A DNA stretch of 64,000 bases from Cinnamomum chago (GCA_038049695.1 CP142451.1:41923001-41987000); one strand, 5' to 3'; shown: positions 45,832 to 57,112, counted from the first letter of the stretch. The notes: a model not told the origin generated them from the sequence alone. Made by a program: numbers and translations.

Positions 45832-48800
45832 ATCTCCCCCTTTGCAATTTGATGGCAACTTACTTATCATTGAATTAACACAACAAGTCTTCAGCTCCCC
45901 CTAAGCTGGACAAGTCTTGAAATCTTCTTGGATGCTCCTCCTCTTAGCTTGGGCTCTTGGGCTCTCTTCTTCAATCTTCTTGATGCTTGGAGCTTGATCA
46001 TTCTTCAAGCTTTCTTTTCATCTTCCTCTCTATGGCCAAGCATCTTCTTTAGCTCCAAGCTTTCTTTCTTCTATTTGCTCTCCCCCTTTGACCATGCCTC
46101 TCTCTCCCTTTGGCAAGGTATGCATTCTCTCCCCTTGTAGAAGATCATACACCACTCTCCTTAGGAAGCTTGGACATTCTCTTCACCTTTAGAGAACTTG
46201 AAAGCTCTCTCCCCTTTTGAAGAGTAGGAGATCTTTGAGTACTTGAACTCTCTCTCCCCCTTTGCCATTAAATTGCAAAAATACCTACACACATGAAATA
46301 AGGAAAATACCTTTAGTAGCACCTGTTAACAAAAGAAATCGAAAATGAAATACATAACAGGCTATCATGTATGGAAGTTATCTCTAAGGGCTCAATGGCA
46401 ATCCAAGGGTCAATTTGATCAAAACTAATACTTCCTATGAAGGTTTACACTCCCCCTCAATCCATTCTCTTCTTTTGTCAAACTTTTGACAAGATATAAC
46501 TATTTGGTTCAAGAAGTAGATGGTTCAACCAAATGAGGGTCAACTTCAAGGAAAGGATTAGATTCATTTAACTATAAAGCACATTATGATCAAATTACCA
46601 AAAGAAAGCAAGGTCTAATGGGAAAAGCAATCATGGATATCAATTGGAAAAACAAAGAATACCAATTGAGATTTAAGGATATGACTATTAAATCAATCAC
46701 TCTAAAATGGATTTAAAAGTATGACTATTAGGAAAAATTCAAATTAGAGCTATCCATGAAGCAATGGGGTTTATTAATCGTAGCATCAAATAATCTAACT
46801 ATGGAAAGCATATGCTATGAAGGTTTTGAAAATCATTTCATTCAATCAATAAATATGACTTATCATGTGCAAGATGAGTGAAATGAAATTCAAGCATGAA
46901 GTCAACCTCAACTAATAACCAACCCATATTATGAACACATAAACATGGTGGTCATGAGATATACCTATATGAGCAAAAGAGGTGGCAACATGAACATTAT
47001 GATGCTAATGGAATGTGACATGGAACAAATATATAACTATCAAGCTCAATCCAATGCACACAAGGTCTATCACATACACAAGAAATCAAATCAATCTTAA
47101 ATTATACCAAATGAAACCAATTGAATTTGACAACATGTTAAAGAGCAAGGATGTGACAAACAAAAAATTCCAACAAGCATCATAAATGCATATTCATCAC
47201 TTTTAAAGATATAACTAATAAGCATAGTGATGAACAAGGAAAATTGCAATGCAAAAGGATATGACTTGGTAATGCATGCAATTTCCAAAGTGACTAAATC
47301 ATATGAATTCAACTACTAAGATATCCATCAACCATCATAAATGCAAGGAATGGATTTCAAAGAGTTTCATATGATTAAGATCACTACTTATGAAGTTGAA
47401 ACATGTATAAGGATGACACCAAGAGAATCTACATGAATCAACATCATAACCATCCAAAAAGAAATGACTATAAGGCATAGAGGATGGATTTGGGTTCTAG
47501 TATGGTTTCTACAAAAATTACTAAGATCACAACCATACATGGAACCAATAGTCATTTGCATATAAAAAGAATGACTAAAAAAGCAAAGATGCAAACAACA
47601 CACATCTCCATTTCTAAGATAATGAAACCAAAAGAAAAGGAAATGAGAACATGGAACATGCTTAGATGATTATAACTAATGAGGTTATAGAGCATTTCCA
47701 TTCAACCAATCTTCAAATCATTTTGATAAACAAAATCCAACAATGAGCATAAAAAGAATGATTTTGAAGATCAATTTTCAACATTGTATTTTAAAAGATA
47801 TAACTTAAATGAAACACATACAAGTTGATGTTTCAAAACAATGATTTTCCATATAAAAGTATAACTTAGAAATCCATGGAAAAACTTGAATTGATTCAAA
47901 TCATTTGTTCACATAATCTTACTATGACATCTACACAAATGATTCAACAACAATTGATCATGAATAAATTAGCTATGAAAGCTTTTAAAAACACAATCAA
48001 TTAATCATGTAAAGAAATGCAATGCAAGACATATGTGTGCAAAAAGCAAATCAAACATGATGTAATTATAATCAAAAGATTTTGAAAACCATGATATGTA
48101 ACAAGAATGGTGCATGAAAACAAAATCAAATGATCATAAATAAACATTGCATTTTAATAAATGTAACTAAGAAAGAACAAAATGCAAAGCAACATGACCA
48201 ACAAAGTGATTTAACTTAAAAAGAATAGGTTGGTCAATGAGGTTCAAGGCCTTAAGGTTTGTCTAAGTAAACAACTTTTGGAATCCACCTAAGGTCTTGG
48301 GAGTGTTGAACTTTGAGGTCTATTTTGGACTTCTCACCAACTAAAGGAGATTTGACTTGATAAATTTTCAATTTAAACTTATCACCATGATATTTAGATT
48401 TAACTAAATTTAGCTTAGATTGGTGATTAGTCTTTTGATGTTGGTGAGTTTGTTTCTTTGGGGATTGATTCACTTTTCTTTTCTTCTTATTTTCTCCCTT
48501 TACTTGACTTTTGAATTTTAAATTTAACTTTGTTACTTTATTCAAAAGTTCTTTCATGGGTTGATATAAGGGAGATAGGTTGAGAAGCTTTTTGTTCATA
48601 GATTCTTTTAAGCTTGGTTTAACTTGTTTAAACTTTTTAGAATTTATCTTAGGAGACTCCATTTTAAATGATTTACCTTGTTTAGTCTTTTTGGAGTCTT
48701 CTTTGATTTTTAGTGTCTTACCCTTCATAGATTTAGGTTTTACATTTTTGAGTTCAAAGATGGGTTTAGACACATGGCTTCTTTTCCTTAGTTTGCACTC

Positions 48801-49768
48801 AAACCAAAAATGCCCTTCAATGCCACAATAATTACATTTGGTTTTGGGCAAAGGAGAAAGAGTGCTAGAGAAAGAGGACTCACCTTTCACAAAAGTGTTG
48901 GTGAATTTAGGGTCATGAGACATATTCCTATTAAATCCAAGACCCGTCCTATCTCCTTTAGATTTACCCAATCTAAATAATTTTTCAAACTTATCTTCTC
49001 CATGGGTAAATTTGCACTCATACTTTTGTTTATAGCTTTCAAGTTGAGTGACTTTGGTTATAAGGATTGAATTTTCATTTTTGACTTTTGAAAGTTCATT
49101 TTCAATTTCCTTATATTTGCTTAGCTCTTCATTGGCAAGTTTTAATTCAAGTTTAAGTTCATTGATGGCATTAGATCCAAGTTCTTGAGTTTTTAACTTA
49201 CTTTTAATCAATTTGGATTCTAAATCGTCAATGTCTTCATCTTGCCTTTTTATTTGATCTCTTAGATTTAAATTTTCCTTATTGACATTATCATAATCCA
49301 TCTTTAATTCTTTTAGTTCATCTTGAATGTTAGATAGATTATTTAAAGAGATCATGAACTTAGATTCAACACAATTTATTACTTCTTCTTTCTCTCTAAG
49401 CTCATCTTTAGAAGAGACTAATTCTTTGTTTAGTCTTTTAGAATCTTCTCTTAACTTTTTGTTTCTCTTTTCAGTCTTTAAGGATAATTCATATAATTCC
49501 TCAAAGGCTTGTTGAAGATCTTCTTGATTGTAAACATTTTCTTCCCCTTTTATGTCACATTGAGATTCATTAGTTTGAGAGTTTGAATCTCCAATAGAAG
49601 GAAGAATGAGGGGTCTAGAAGAATCTACAAAGTCTAGCATAGTGGAGTCCATTCTAATGATTTTCATGCAAGGACAACTCTAGGGCTTTTGACTCTAGGT
49701 TTTTACACCTAATCAAGAGTTCCAAACACTTGATCCTAAAAGATAGAGCACGAGGCTCTGATACCAAT
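45832..49768 (-). mobile_element. Second internal region of the gag-only array
   Basis: Same layout as 40127-44063, offset by 5705 bp: polypurine tract 45832-45845, non-coding 45846-48251, gag 48252-49667, primer site 49755-49766. Confidence 0.95.
48252..49667 (-). CDS. Gag-like protein, coiled coil plus zinc knuckle (right copy)
   Basis: 471 codons with the same translation as the copy at 42547-43962. It is the promoter-proximal gag for a transcript starting in the right LTR (49769-51536). That both copies stay open and identical fits a recent duplication more than separate selection. Confidence 0.8.
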   Translation of the reverse strand: MKIIRMDSTMLDFVDSSRPLILPSIGDSNSQTNESQCDIKGEENVYNQEDLQQAFEELYELSLKTEKRNKKLREDSKRLNKELVSSKDELREKEEVINCVESKFMISLNNLSNIQDELKELKMDYDNVNKENLNLRDQIKRQDEDIDDLESKLIKSKLKTQELGSNAINELKLELKLANEELSKYKEIENELSKVKNENSILITKVTQLESYKQKYECKFTHGEDKFEKLFRLGKSKGDRTGLGFNRNMSHDPKFTNTFVKGESSFSSTLSPLPKTKCNYCGIEGHFWFECKLRKRSHVSKPIFELKNVKPKSMKGKTLKIKEDSKKTKQGKSFKMESPKINSKKFKQVKPSLKESMNKKLLNLSPLYQPMKELLNKVTKLNLKFKSQVKGENKKKRKVNQSPKKQTHQHQKTNHQSKLNLVKSKYHGDKFKLKIYQVKSPLVGEKSKIDLKVQHSQDLRWIPKVVYLDKP

Positions 49769-51536
49769 TGAAAGTCCTTGGGATCCTAACCCTAGAGGGG
49801 GGGTGAATAGGGTGTGCTACAACTATGACTAATTTAGTCCAATTTTAGTTTCTTAACATAAACTAGTCACATGTGATGATTAACCATACAATATGCGGAA
49901 GCTAATAAATGAATCACCACAAGCATACACCACAACACCAAGGATTATAGTGGTTCGGCCTCAATGCCTACATCCACTACAGGCTTGTGATCCAATCACC
50001 CCACCGGATTTCCACTATTTATGCTTTTTACTAGGCTAAGCAATAACCCTTACAATGTTGTTTTTCTAGGCTAAACAACAACCTCTCAATGTGCTTTTCT
50101 AGGCTAAGCAATAACCTTTACAAAATGCTTTTCTTAGGCTAAGCAATAACCTTACAAGATGCTTTTCTTAGGCTAAGCAATAACCTTACAAGATGCTTTT
50201 CTTAGGCTAAGCAATAACCTTACAAGAATATTTCTCTAAGAAGGTGTCTTCACAAAAGAACACTCCAAGAGATACAATTTAAGCACAATGGAATTGCCTC
50301 TTAAATAGGCTAATGTGAAAGTGAAATTCCAATTACAATCATACACTAAAACAAGTTAAAGTGTGTGCACATGTGTATGAAAGTTTCTACTTCAATCAAT
50401 TTCTACAATGATGCTCCTAAATGAATGCTTGATGCATTTTAAAATCAAAGCTTATAAAATGATGATTGAAGAGAAAACTAATCACATAAAAGATTCAAAC
50501 AACTTTGAAGAAATGAAACAAACAAGTTGTATGAATGTTAAAGTCTAAGAACACATGTGATTAGGATAAGAGAGTTTGCAAACCAATCTAATTTACCAAA
50601 GATAATATTGAGTTTGCAACACAACTCTAGAAATCATGCATAAGTGAAAATACAAAGATTTAAGCATGCATGGATTTCATTTTAATGGAAATCAAAATAA
50701 AAGTAAAGATCTGCCTTTTTAAAACTCAAGCATTTGATTCCCAAATAGCCCTCTAGCCTTTCCAACTTCTTCCCCTTTCTTTGGCTCCAATATGGTCTCA
50801 AAGGTTCATGGTTCAAGCCTCAAAGAAGGTTGGAAATGAATGGACTTTATAGCCAAAAAGTGCCCAACAGCTAGTCCTCGGTCGACCTGTCAAGAGGCCT
50901 CGGTCGACCATGAACACACAACAGATAAAAATCTGACCGTTGGAAATTCTGTTCAAAAACTGCACTAAAAAGTTGCAGTGGTCCCGGTCGACCGGCAAGC
51001 TTGGCCCGGTCGACCGGCGACACTGCCGGGCCACCCCCTTGGGACAAAAAATCCCAAATTTGCATAATTTGAAGGTTTCTCTTGGAGGGGATTTTTGGGC
51101 CACTAAACCAAGGTTGGTAACATGTTTTAAATCAAATGAAGATGTATAAAAACATGAAACACAAGGAGCCTAAAATGATTTGAAACTTTAAATCCAAAGG
51201 CTAGCTTGATTTCTAAAAAACTCTTTTCAAATGAAAATGCATACAAAGATGATTCTGAAAGTGAAGAATGTATGCAAGGCACAAACCTAAATTCTAAATA
51301 TGATTTCTCAAAAGTAGTGCACAAAGAATTAGGTTTTCAAAAGAGTTTGGAATCTAAAGCCAATGCATCCAAGTTTAAAACCAAAAAATGCATAAAACAA
51401 AACTTTTACAAAACTTAAAAGCAATGCATGTATAAAACCAAATTTCAAGGTTTTCTAAAACAATGCATGAGTGTAAATTCAAATGATGTGAATATGTTAA
51501 TGCATCCATCAAATTGCAAATACAAAATCCCTAACA
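49769..51536 (-). repeat. Right LTR (5' LTR) of the gag-only array
   Basis: 1768 bp with six minisatellite units. Private bases in its right half include AACAGCTAG, GTCAAGAGG, CCGGTCGACC in the second site and AAAAAATGC. TATA (CTATAAAGT, minus) is near 50842-50850, preceded in transcription by a palindrome cluster at about 50878-51020. Confidence 0.95.
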
Positions 51537-51541
51537 GTTTT

Positions 51542-53453
51542 GGGCCTTAACTTAAGGCACGTGGGAAGAGAAGGTGTTGTGCTCAATATATAGTGTACTT
51601 ACTCTCATGCATTTTTAAAAGCTTTAAGTGTTAGTTTGTATGGTTTCAATCCATCAGATGATGTAATAAATTGATTAATTTCTTTATTTATCAATAAAAG
51701 CATGCTTTCTTTTCATGCGATGAATGGTGTTTGATTGTTTGATGCACATAACCCATTAGTATATTAGATGTGATATATGTGTATGGATGAGATCCACATA
51801 CAGGAGACATGTGTCACAAATCTTATACTTAAATGTCTTTACAGCCAGTGATGAGACTGAGCATCCCATCTGATAAGGTTGCAATACTTTGATCACTATG
51901 AGATAGTGTGATTTGTTTCGATCATCAGAATGTAAGATTCTGGATTATGGTGCTGGTACGTTGGATGTATTGAAGGACCATGAGAAGTACCTTATAGAAT
52001 ACTGTCTCAATTTTAAGGTCTGCTCTCATAATTCCCTAGCAATAGGCTCTCAATCCTGAGACATTGATGAACTTAAGTTTCTATCTATTCATTTTCTTTG
52101 AGTCACCAATGAGTGAGGCCAACTATAGGTCAACACCTCAGTGTCTTGGATACATGGTAGTAGGACTGTGGGAACATTCAATGATCAAGATGGAATCTAT
52201 CTATATTATCCCCTTGTGCCAATTAATGAATTTGTCATTAGTAACTGTGCACTCATCTCAATTAAGAGTTAATTGGATGGTACTGATGATCACTGTGATT
52301 AATTAGGTCTCAAGGATTATAAGATGTGGATCTAAGATTAGAAGGGACAGATTTAATCCAATCGATCCATGGATATTGATAGAGGGGTCTACTTGTGGTA
52401 ATTGGGAAGTTTAGGGTCTTCTTTGTAATTTATTCCTAAGACTGGAGTGTAATTGCATTTATATAGTGGTATTATTTGTAATTAACTGTGGGCCCGGATT
52501 GCACATGAGATGTGGGGTCGCGGTATCCCAGTTGAAGCCAACTTTCTATGGAATCCCTAGTGGTCCCCATGCTAGCCCAAGTTATTAGATAGATACTAAT
52601 CCTACTTGAACTCTAAAAGGAAGGAATTAGAAAGTTACTATTTCTATTTGAAGTGAGAATTCTAATAGTGGTAATAGTAGGTTACTAATTGTTGTGGAAG
52701 TGAGACTTCTATAATAATTAGGAAGGAGAAAGTTACTAATTCTTAATAGAAGTATGACTTCTATTTCAATTAGTAAAGAGGAGTTGCTTATGGCTATAAA
52801 TAGAGGAGAGAGGGCCTTGGAGGTCCTACTCTTGGAACCCACGCCAGTGCAAGTGTTGCACGCCCCTCTCTCCTTCTCTCTCCCTTTTAGTTCCTTAGAG
52901 CTTTTAGTTGTTTTCTTTAGGAGATCCAACTCATTTCTTTTAGAGAAGAGATCTGATACGGGATATAGCGTGGAAGACTAAGAAGTCTTGGAGATCCAAA
53001 GTTGCCTACAAAGAAATAGCTTCTTCATCAAGCAAGTCTTCTTCTCCATTAGAGCACAACCGAGCTCCAAAGGTATAATCTATTTCATTAGATGTTGTGG
53101 ATTTTTGGTTGCGTGTTTGTTGTTGATTTCTATCTTCTAGATAAAGTTTATTGTTGTACATGATTGATGAGATAGAGGGATTGCATCCTGAATGTAGTTT
53201 ATGGCCTTATGGGTACTTGATCTCTGAGTTAAGTGAGTCAAAAGTTTTGAAAACATATCCACGAGGCCCACTTACTTCCAACATTAAGCTCTAAAATCAT
53301 CTTAATCCAACCAAACATGGTGGGTTTGGTATCACAATATCACATCCCAGTGACCCATGATGGGCTAGGGCGGGCTTGGATGAAATAAATTTGAGACGAG
53401 GCAGGTTAGGGTTTACCCCAACCCATACCAAACTAGCCCCGTTGCCATCCCTA
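51542..53453 (+). other. Right arm of the hAT-type element; contains promoter-like, possibly LTR-derived DNA
   Basis: About 1.9 kb without a credible ORF. GGCTATAAATAGAGGAGAG (about 52792-52810) is a strong TATA word on the plus strand, followed by a CT-rich leader (52860-52890). CTTCCAACA near 53283 looks like an LTR 3' end and TGTAGGTGG just left of the array looks like a possible start, but no matching target duplication was found. A degraded solo LTR is likely but unproven. Confidence 0.35.
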
Positions 53454-53649
53454 ATATTAATAATCGAATGTAGGTTCTTTTTTACTACTTGTTCCTTGTT
53501 ATCTCTACTCTGTTATATGAAGATTATGTCCCATGGAAATGTGCAATACCACATTAAATTGGACCACCAAGTTTAGTATAAACAAAATATTTATGCAACC
53601 ACATTTGGAAGGTGCTCATTGTCACAACCATGAGATTGGGGTTCCAAGT

Positions 53650-53737
53650 CATGCAAAGAAAAAAAAAACAAAGAAAGAAAGAAAGAAAAAAGGAGGAAAA
53701 GAAAACGATATATGTGTGTGTATATATATATATATAT
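53650..53737. repeat. Purine-rich tract and TG/TA microsatellite
   Basis: GAAA-type repeats (53650-53705) followed by GTGTGTGTATATATATATATAT (about 53714-53737 in part). Confidence 0.85.
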
Positions 53738-53795
53738 CTTTTAAGGGGACATAAAAGATCTCTAAGTCCTTCTAGACTCTCTCTAAATTGTTAAT

Positions 53796-54174
53796 GGGGC
53801 CAGCTCTCCTAAGCTCAAGCTTAGGATAAGGTAAGCTCAAGTGTGTAGTGGGGCCCACCTAGGGACCCACATGGGGATGGGGGTGGGGGGGATTTCAATG
53901 ACTCCATGGGATCTTCCTCTCTACAAAAAATCAACCTCAAATGCGATTTCTATCATCTCCAAATGGGCCTAAAAGTTTAACGGTCAACGGTCCATTTGGA
54001 TTGATACATAGTTGATCCAACGGTCGAGTAAATTCGGATCTAACCGAAAGTTGGAGGACATGTTCAATTTAGGAAAGTCATGTGTTTAGTCCATTTGGAT
54101 GGACCAAAGGTGGGTCACACAAGCATAAGCTTACAAAATTTTCTCCTAAACTTGAGCTTAGGAGAGCCTTGCTC
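53796..54174. mobile_element. Mutator-type MITE
   Basis: 379 bp. Inner terminal inverted repeats GCTCTCCTAAGCTCAAG (left) match the right end on the other strand over 24 bp with one change; the outermost bases are less similar. The identical 9-bp flank ATTGTTAAT at 53787-53795 and 54175-54183 is the length expected for Mutator-like elements. No coding capacity. Confidence 0.8.
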
Positions 54175-54362
54175 ATTGTTAATACTTTAAACAAACCATT
54201 ATTTGTGGTACTAACATTGCTCCTTAACTCACATATAGGTGAAAGTCAGGACTCCTATCTACTGATTTTTACTAGTTTTGGAATATCAGTTTCATGACTA
54301 GGTGGTCTTTCAATTTAATCGGACGGAAGAAGTGATTCATGTCTTGTGAAGTGTCCACATGA

Positions 54363-55295
54363 AGGGCCCGTTTGGATGTCTATAGAATAAAATATCTATA
54401 TTTTTAAATATTGTAAGAATAAAATAGTATAGAATACAATAATGCAATATTATAATAGTATAATTTTTTTACTATTTGGCAATTTTTGAAGAATACTGCA
54501 GATTTTAAATTGAGATGTTTGGAAGGTGTTATGATTAAAGTAAATTACATTGTAAGAATTTTTTTATTAAATATTTTAATTTATATGTAATTTACCATGT
54601 CAGGATAAAAAAAGTAATGTGGTAAAGTAAAGTTTAACTTTCATGTTTTTACCATAAGTTACTTTTCTTTTATCACATAAAACCATGATAAAGTATGGTC
54701 AAATAAAGTAAATGAAAAAACAACTATTTTATAATTCTCTTACTTTTCTTTACCACATACTTCATCTGACCTTACTTTACCTCATCTTTTACCATGATAT
54801 GACATAGATCTTTATTTTACTTTACCACACCTGTAAACAAGTCACTTTTTATTTACCATATAAAACTACGATAAAATGTTTAAGTAAAGTAAAAAAAAAA
54901 AAAAAAAAACTACTTTACCATTCATTCTCACTTTACTTCACCATGTACTTTATCCCACCTTTACTTTACCCCACCTTTATTGTCTTGTGAGATTTACTTT
55001 TACTTTACTTTTCCATATATGTAAACATACACATTATGATGGATTTGTTGAACCAAGGTCTTTACTTTACTCTACCACTTTGGAATCGTCATTTTGAAAG
55101 ATTTTTATCTTGTAGAAAGTTTTCTACAGGAGGGAGCTATAGGAGAGAATATTGAGCTTTTTGAAATAAAAGAATATTTTCTTCAAATTTTTCTTGAGTT
55201 ACCAAGCGCACAAGATTTTCTTCTTTAAAAAATGAAAGATTATATTCTAAAAAATATTATTTTCTTGTACTTTCTTGTGCATCCAAACAGGCCCT
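54363..55295. mobile_element. Probable non-autonomous TIR transposon, self-complementary interior
   Basis: Ends AGGGCCCGTTTGGATG (54363-54378) and, on the other strand from 55295, AGGGCCTGTTTGGATG, 15 of 16 matching. The interior (54530-55080) repeats TTTACTTTACC and its complement GGTAAAGTAAA many times, so it could fold back on itself. No matching target duplication was seen, so hAT versus PIF/Harbinger is undecided. Confidence 0.55.
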
Positions 55296-55485
55296 AAATA
55301 CTTAGGCACTGTGATTTTATTATGTAGATGCTTTCATCAATTTTTCTGATTGATTTTTAACATGTTTTAATATTTTTCTATGTTATCAATATTAGTTCTT
55401 ACTGTTTTTTTATTGATCCAGTTAGTTGTTGCTCGTCCTCTTTCTACCTTAGCTTATGAAAACTTATAACTAAAGACTTATAAAT

Positions 55486-56257
55486 TCATTGTAACTACGA
55501 AGAGAAGAAATCCTCTCAATTTATACATAGCAATAACCAAGATGATTCAAATTCAAATGCAATCTTATCTCTAATAACCAAACCAACCAACATAACCCTA
55601 TCTCTAACATCCTATCTCCTATCTCTAACATCCCCCCTCAATCATATGATCTTTTCATAGAAAAAATCTGTGATTGGTAATATGAAAATAAACTGATCTC
55701 TAAAATAAGAAAAAATGATAAATATCTTGCAAGATCGATAATCATGTCTTTTTGGTGATCGCCATCTGTCCATAAATCCATCACTATCACAAAAAAAATG
55801 ATAAATATCTTGCAAGATCAATCATCATGTCTTTTTGGTATCGTCATCTGTCCGTTAATCCATCATTATCGCAACCCATTCTTTTCTGAGTCTGTCAATG
55901 CCAGTGGCCCATATGATTAAATCTATCACAATTTCTTCCAGAAGCTTCAATTGTGCAATTTTGATGAAGAATGTGAGATCGTAGGGCTTAGATGAATGGG
56001 TGGGTAAGAGAAGATGATTATTTCTTTATTGAAATAGAAAAATTGACAATGTAAGATTGTACCTAGCTTGATCACAAGATCATCGCTAGGCACACGCTCT
56101 AATACAATAAAGAATTTCAAGACTCACTTCTTTCCATAAATTTCACTGTAAGATTCATTGACAGAAAAGATTACATTTATAAGAAAATACTAACTAACCA
56201 TAATATTTCTAAAATCCTAAAATCCTAACAAACTGATAATCTTCAACATTCCCCCTC
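55486..56257 (-). mobile_element. Degraded copia-type LTR and leader debris
   Basis: Two similar junctions read, on the minus strand, CATATGATTGAGGGGGGA/TGTTAGAG (ending at 55629) and CATATGATTGAGGGGGAA/TGTTGAAG (at 56257), each a polypurine tract against an LTR start. A mutated primer-site-like word TTGTATTAGAGC (about 56094-56105, minus) lies left of the second LTR-like segment. Fragments are too short and diverged to define one element. Confidence 0.4.
55708..55875. repeat. Two-unit tandem repeat (about 86 bp)
   Basis: AATGATAAATATCTTGCAAG starts each unit and both contain CATGTCTTTTTGGT and CCATCTGTCC or TCATCTGTCC, then AATCCATCA. Units differ by a few substitutions. Confidence 0.8.
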
Positions 56258-56627
56258 AATCATATGGTACTTTCAAAGAAACTATCTGTGATTGTATACA
56301 TAAAAAATAAGAACCTTTTAATCTCTAAGAAATTTCTTGGATTCATATCCATCCAACCTGGATTTTTCAATACCTGGTGATTAAGGGCAGTCTTGCCTTA
56401 CATACCCTAGAGTTTATGTCATTCCATCACCTCACTGTTTTTGCTCAAAAGCTTGTCATTTGTATTAGTATTGCCAATTATTTGGGTATTGTGGTAGATG
56501 CTGTATATAATCTAAACTGGAACTTTCCACCATCAGGCGAATTTAATATTGAAAATTATCTTTATTGTTATTTGTTCTTGCTTTAGTTTTTATTCGTTAA
56601 CCTTTCAATTTTTTTAGATATATCATA

Positions 56628-57112
56628 GGTAAATACTGCATTGTTGATGTGGGATATCCTAACACATAGGGTCTCCTTAGGCCCTATAGCATTCATCGTT
56701 ATCTATTCAAAACTTCTACTATGTTATCTATTCAAAACTTCTACTATGATACTGGATCTAGAGATAACAAGAGCTCTTTAACTCTATCACTTATTACTTA
56801 GGAATGTAATGGAATGTTGCTTCGGGGTGGTAAAGGCGTGATTCCCAATATTAAGGAAATGACTCCTTGTTCATTTTCAACTCAAATGCATATAGTTGTC
56901 GCTGCCACATAATTTCTTCCGTCAAGAAGCGATAATTGATACCTTGTTTGTTGATAGTGATAATGGGAGTGTAACTGGAGATGATGAGAATGATTATGAT
57001 TATGACGAAAATGAAGTCAATGATGAGTACCTAATGCATGGTGATCAAGGGCAGTAAATGTGGGAAATGAGGGATGCCATTGCATATGCAATCTTTGTTG
57101 CACATTCTTAGG
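56628..57112 (+). pseudogene. PIF/Harbinger transposase (HARBI1-like nuclease) C-terminal pseudogene
   Basis: Plus-strand fragments in more than one frame match the end of the plant PIF/Harbinger DDE nuclease: KYCIVDVGYPNT (56628-56664; relatives have YYLVDAGYPN, in which the Asp is catalytic and is kept here), then EMTPCSFSTQMHIVVA (about 56857-56904), then after a frameshift HNFFRQEAIIDTLF (about 56906-56950), an acidic linker, and MRDAIAYAIF near 57070. Stops and shifts show it is dead. The N-terminal half was not recognised upstream. The call rests on remembered family motifs. Confidence 0.68.

Larger units (their letters stand above)
38392..51536 (-). mobile_element. Gag-only LTR retrotransposon in tandem form (LTR-internal-LTR-internal-LTR)
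   Basis: LTRs at 38392-40126 (1735 bp), 44064-45831 and 49769-51536 (1768 bp each); internal regions at 40127-44063 and 45832-49768 (3937 bp each). A single 5-bp duplication, GTTTT, flanks the whole (38387-38391 and 51537-51541); none lies at the inner boundaries. Each internal region has, on the minus strand, a primer site for initiator tRNA-Met, one gag ORF, and a polypurine tract, but no protease, RT or integrase. This fits the class described as TR-GAG, which needs enzymes from another element. I noticed one difference between the internal regions (ATGAAAC near 41318 against ATGGAAC near 47023), so the duplication is recent. Confidence 0.95.
38198..53453. mobile_element. hAT-type non-autonomous transposon carrying the gag-only array
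   Basis: Terminal inverted repeats TAGGGATGCCAATGGG and, on the other strand from 53453, TAGGGATGGCAACGGGG, followed on both sides by TTTGGTAT. Flanks are ATATTAAC (38190-38197) and ATATTAAT (53454-53461), an 8-bp duplication with one change. Length of duplication and TAGGG termini fit hAT. No transposase was seen. The interior holds the array 38392-51536 and the unassigned stretch 51542-53453. Confidence 0.72.

Noticed and set aside
48580-48831. Plus-strand ORF of 83 codons, also at 42875-43126
   Set aside because: Antisense to the gag ORF of the gag-only element and duplicated only because the whole unit is.
38392-51536. Ordinary segmental duplication of 5.7 kb
   Set aside because: The unit boundaries coincide with LTR ends, one target duplication flanks the whole, and the middle LTR is chimeric, which fits LTR recombination. 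An assembly duplication is not excluded but would not create the chimeric pattern easily.
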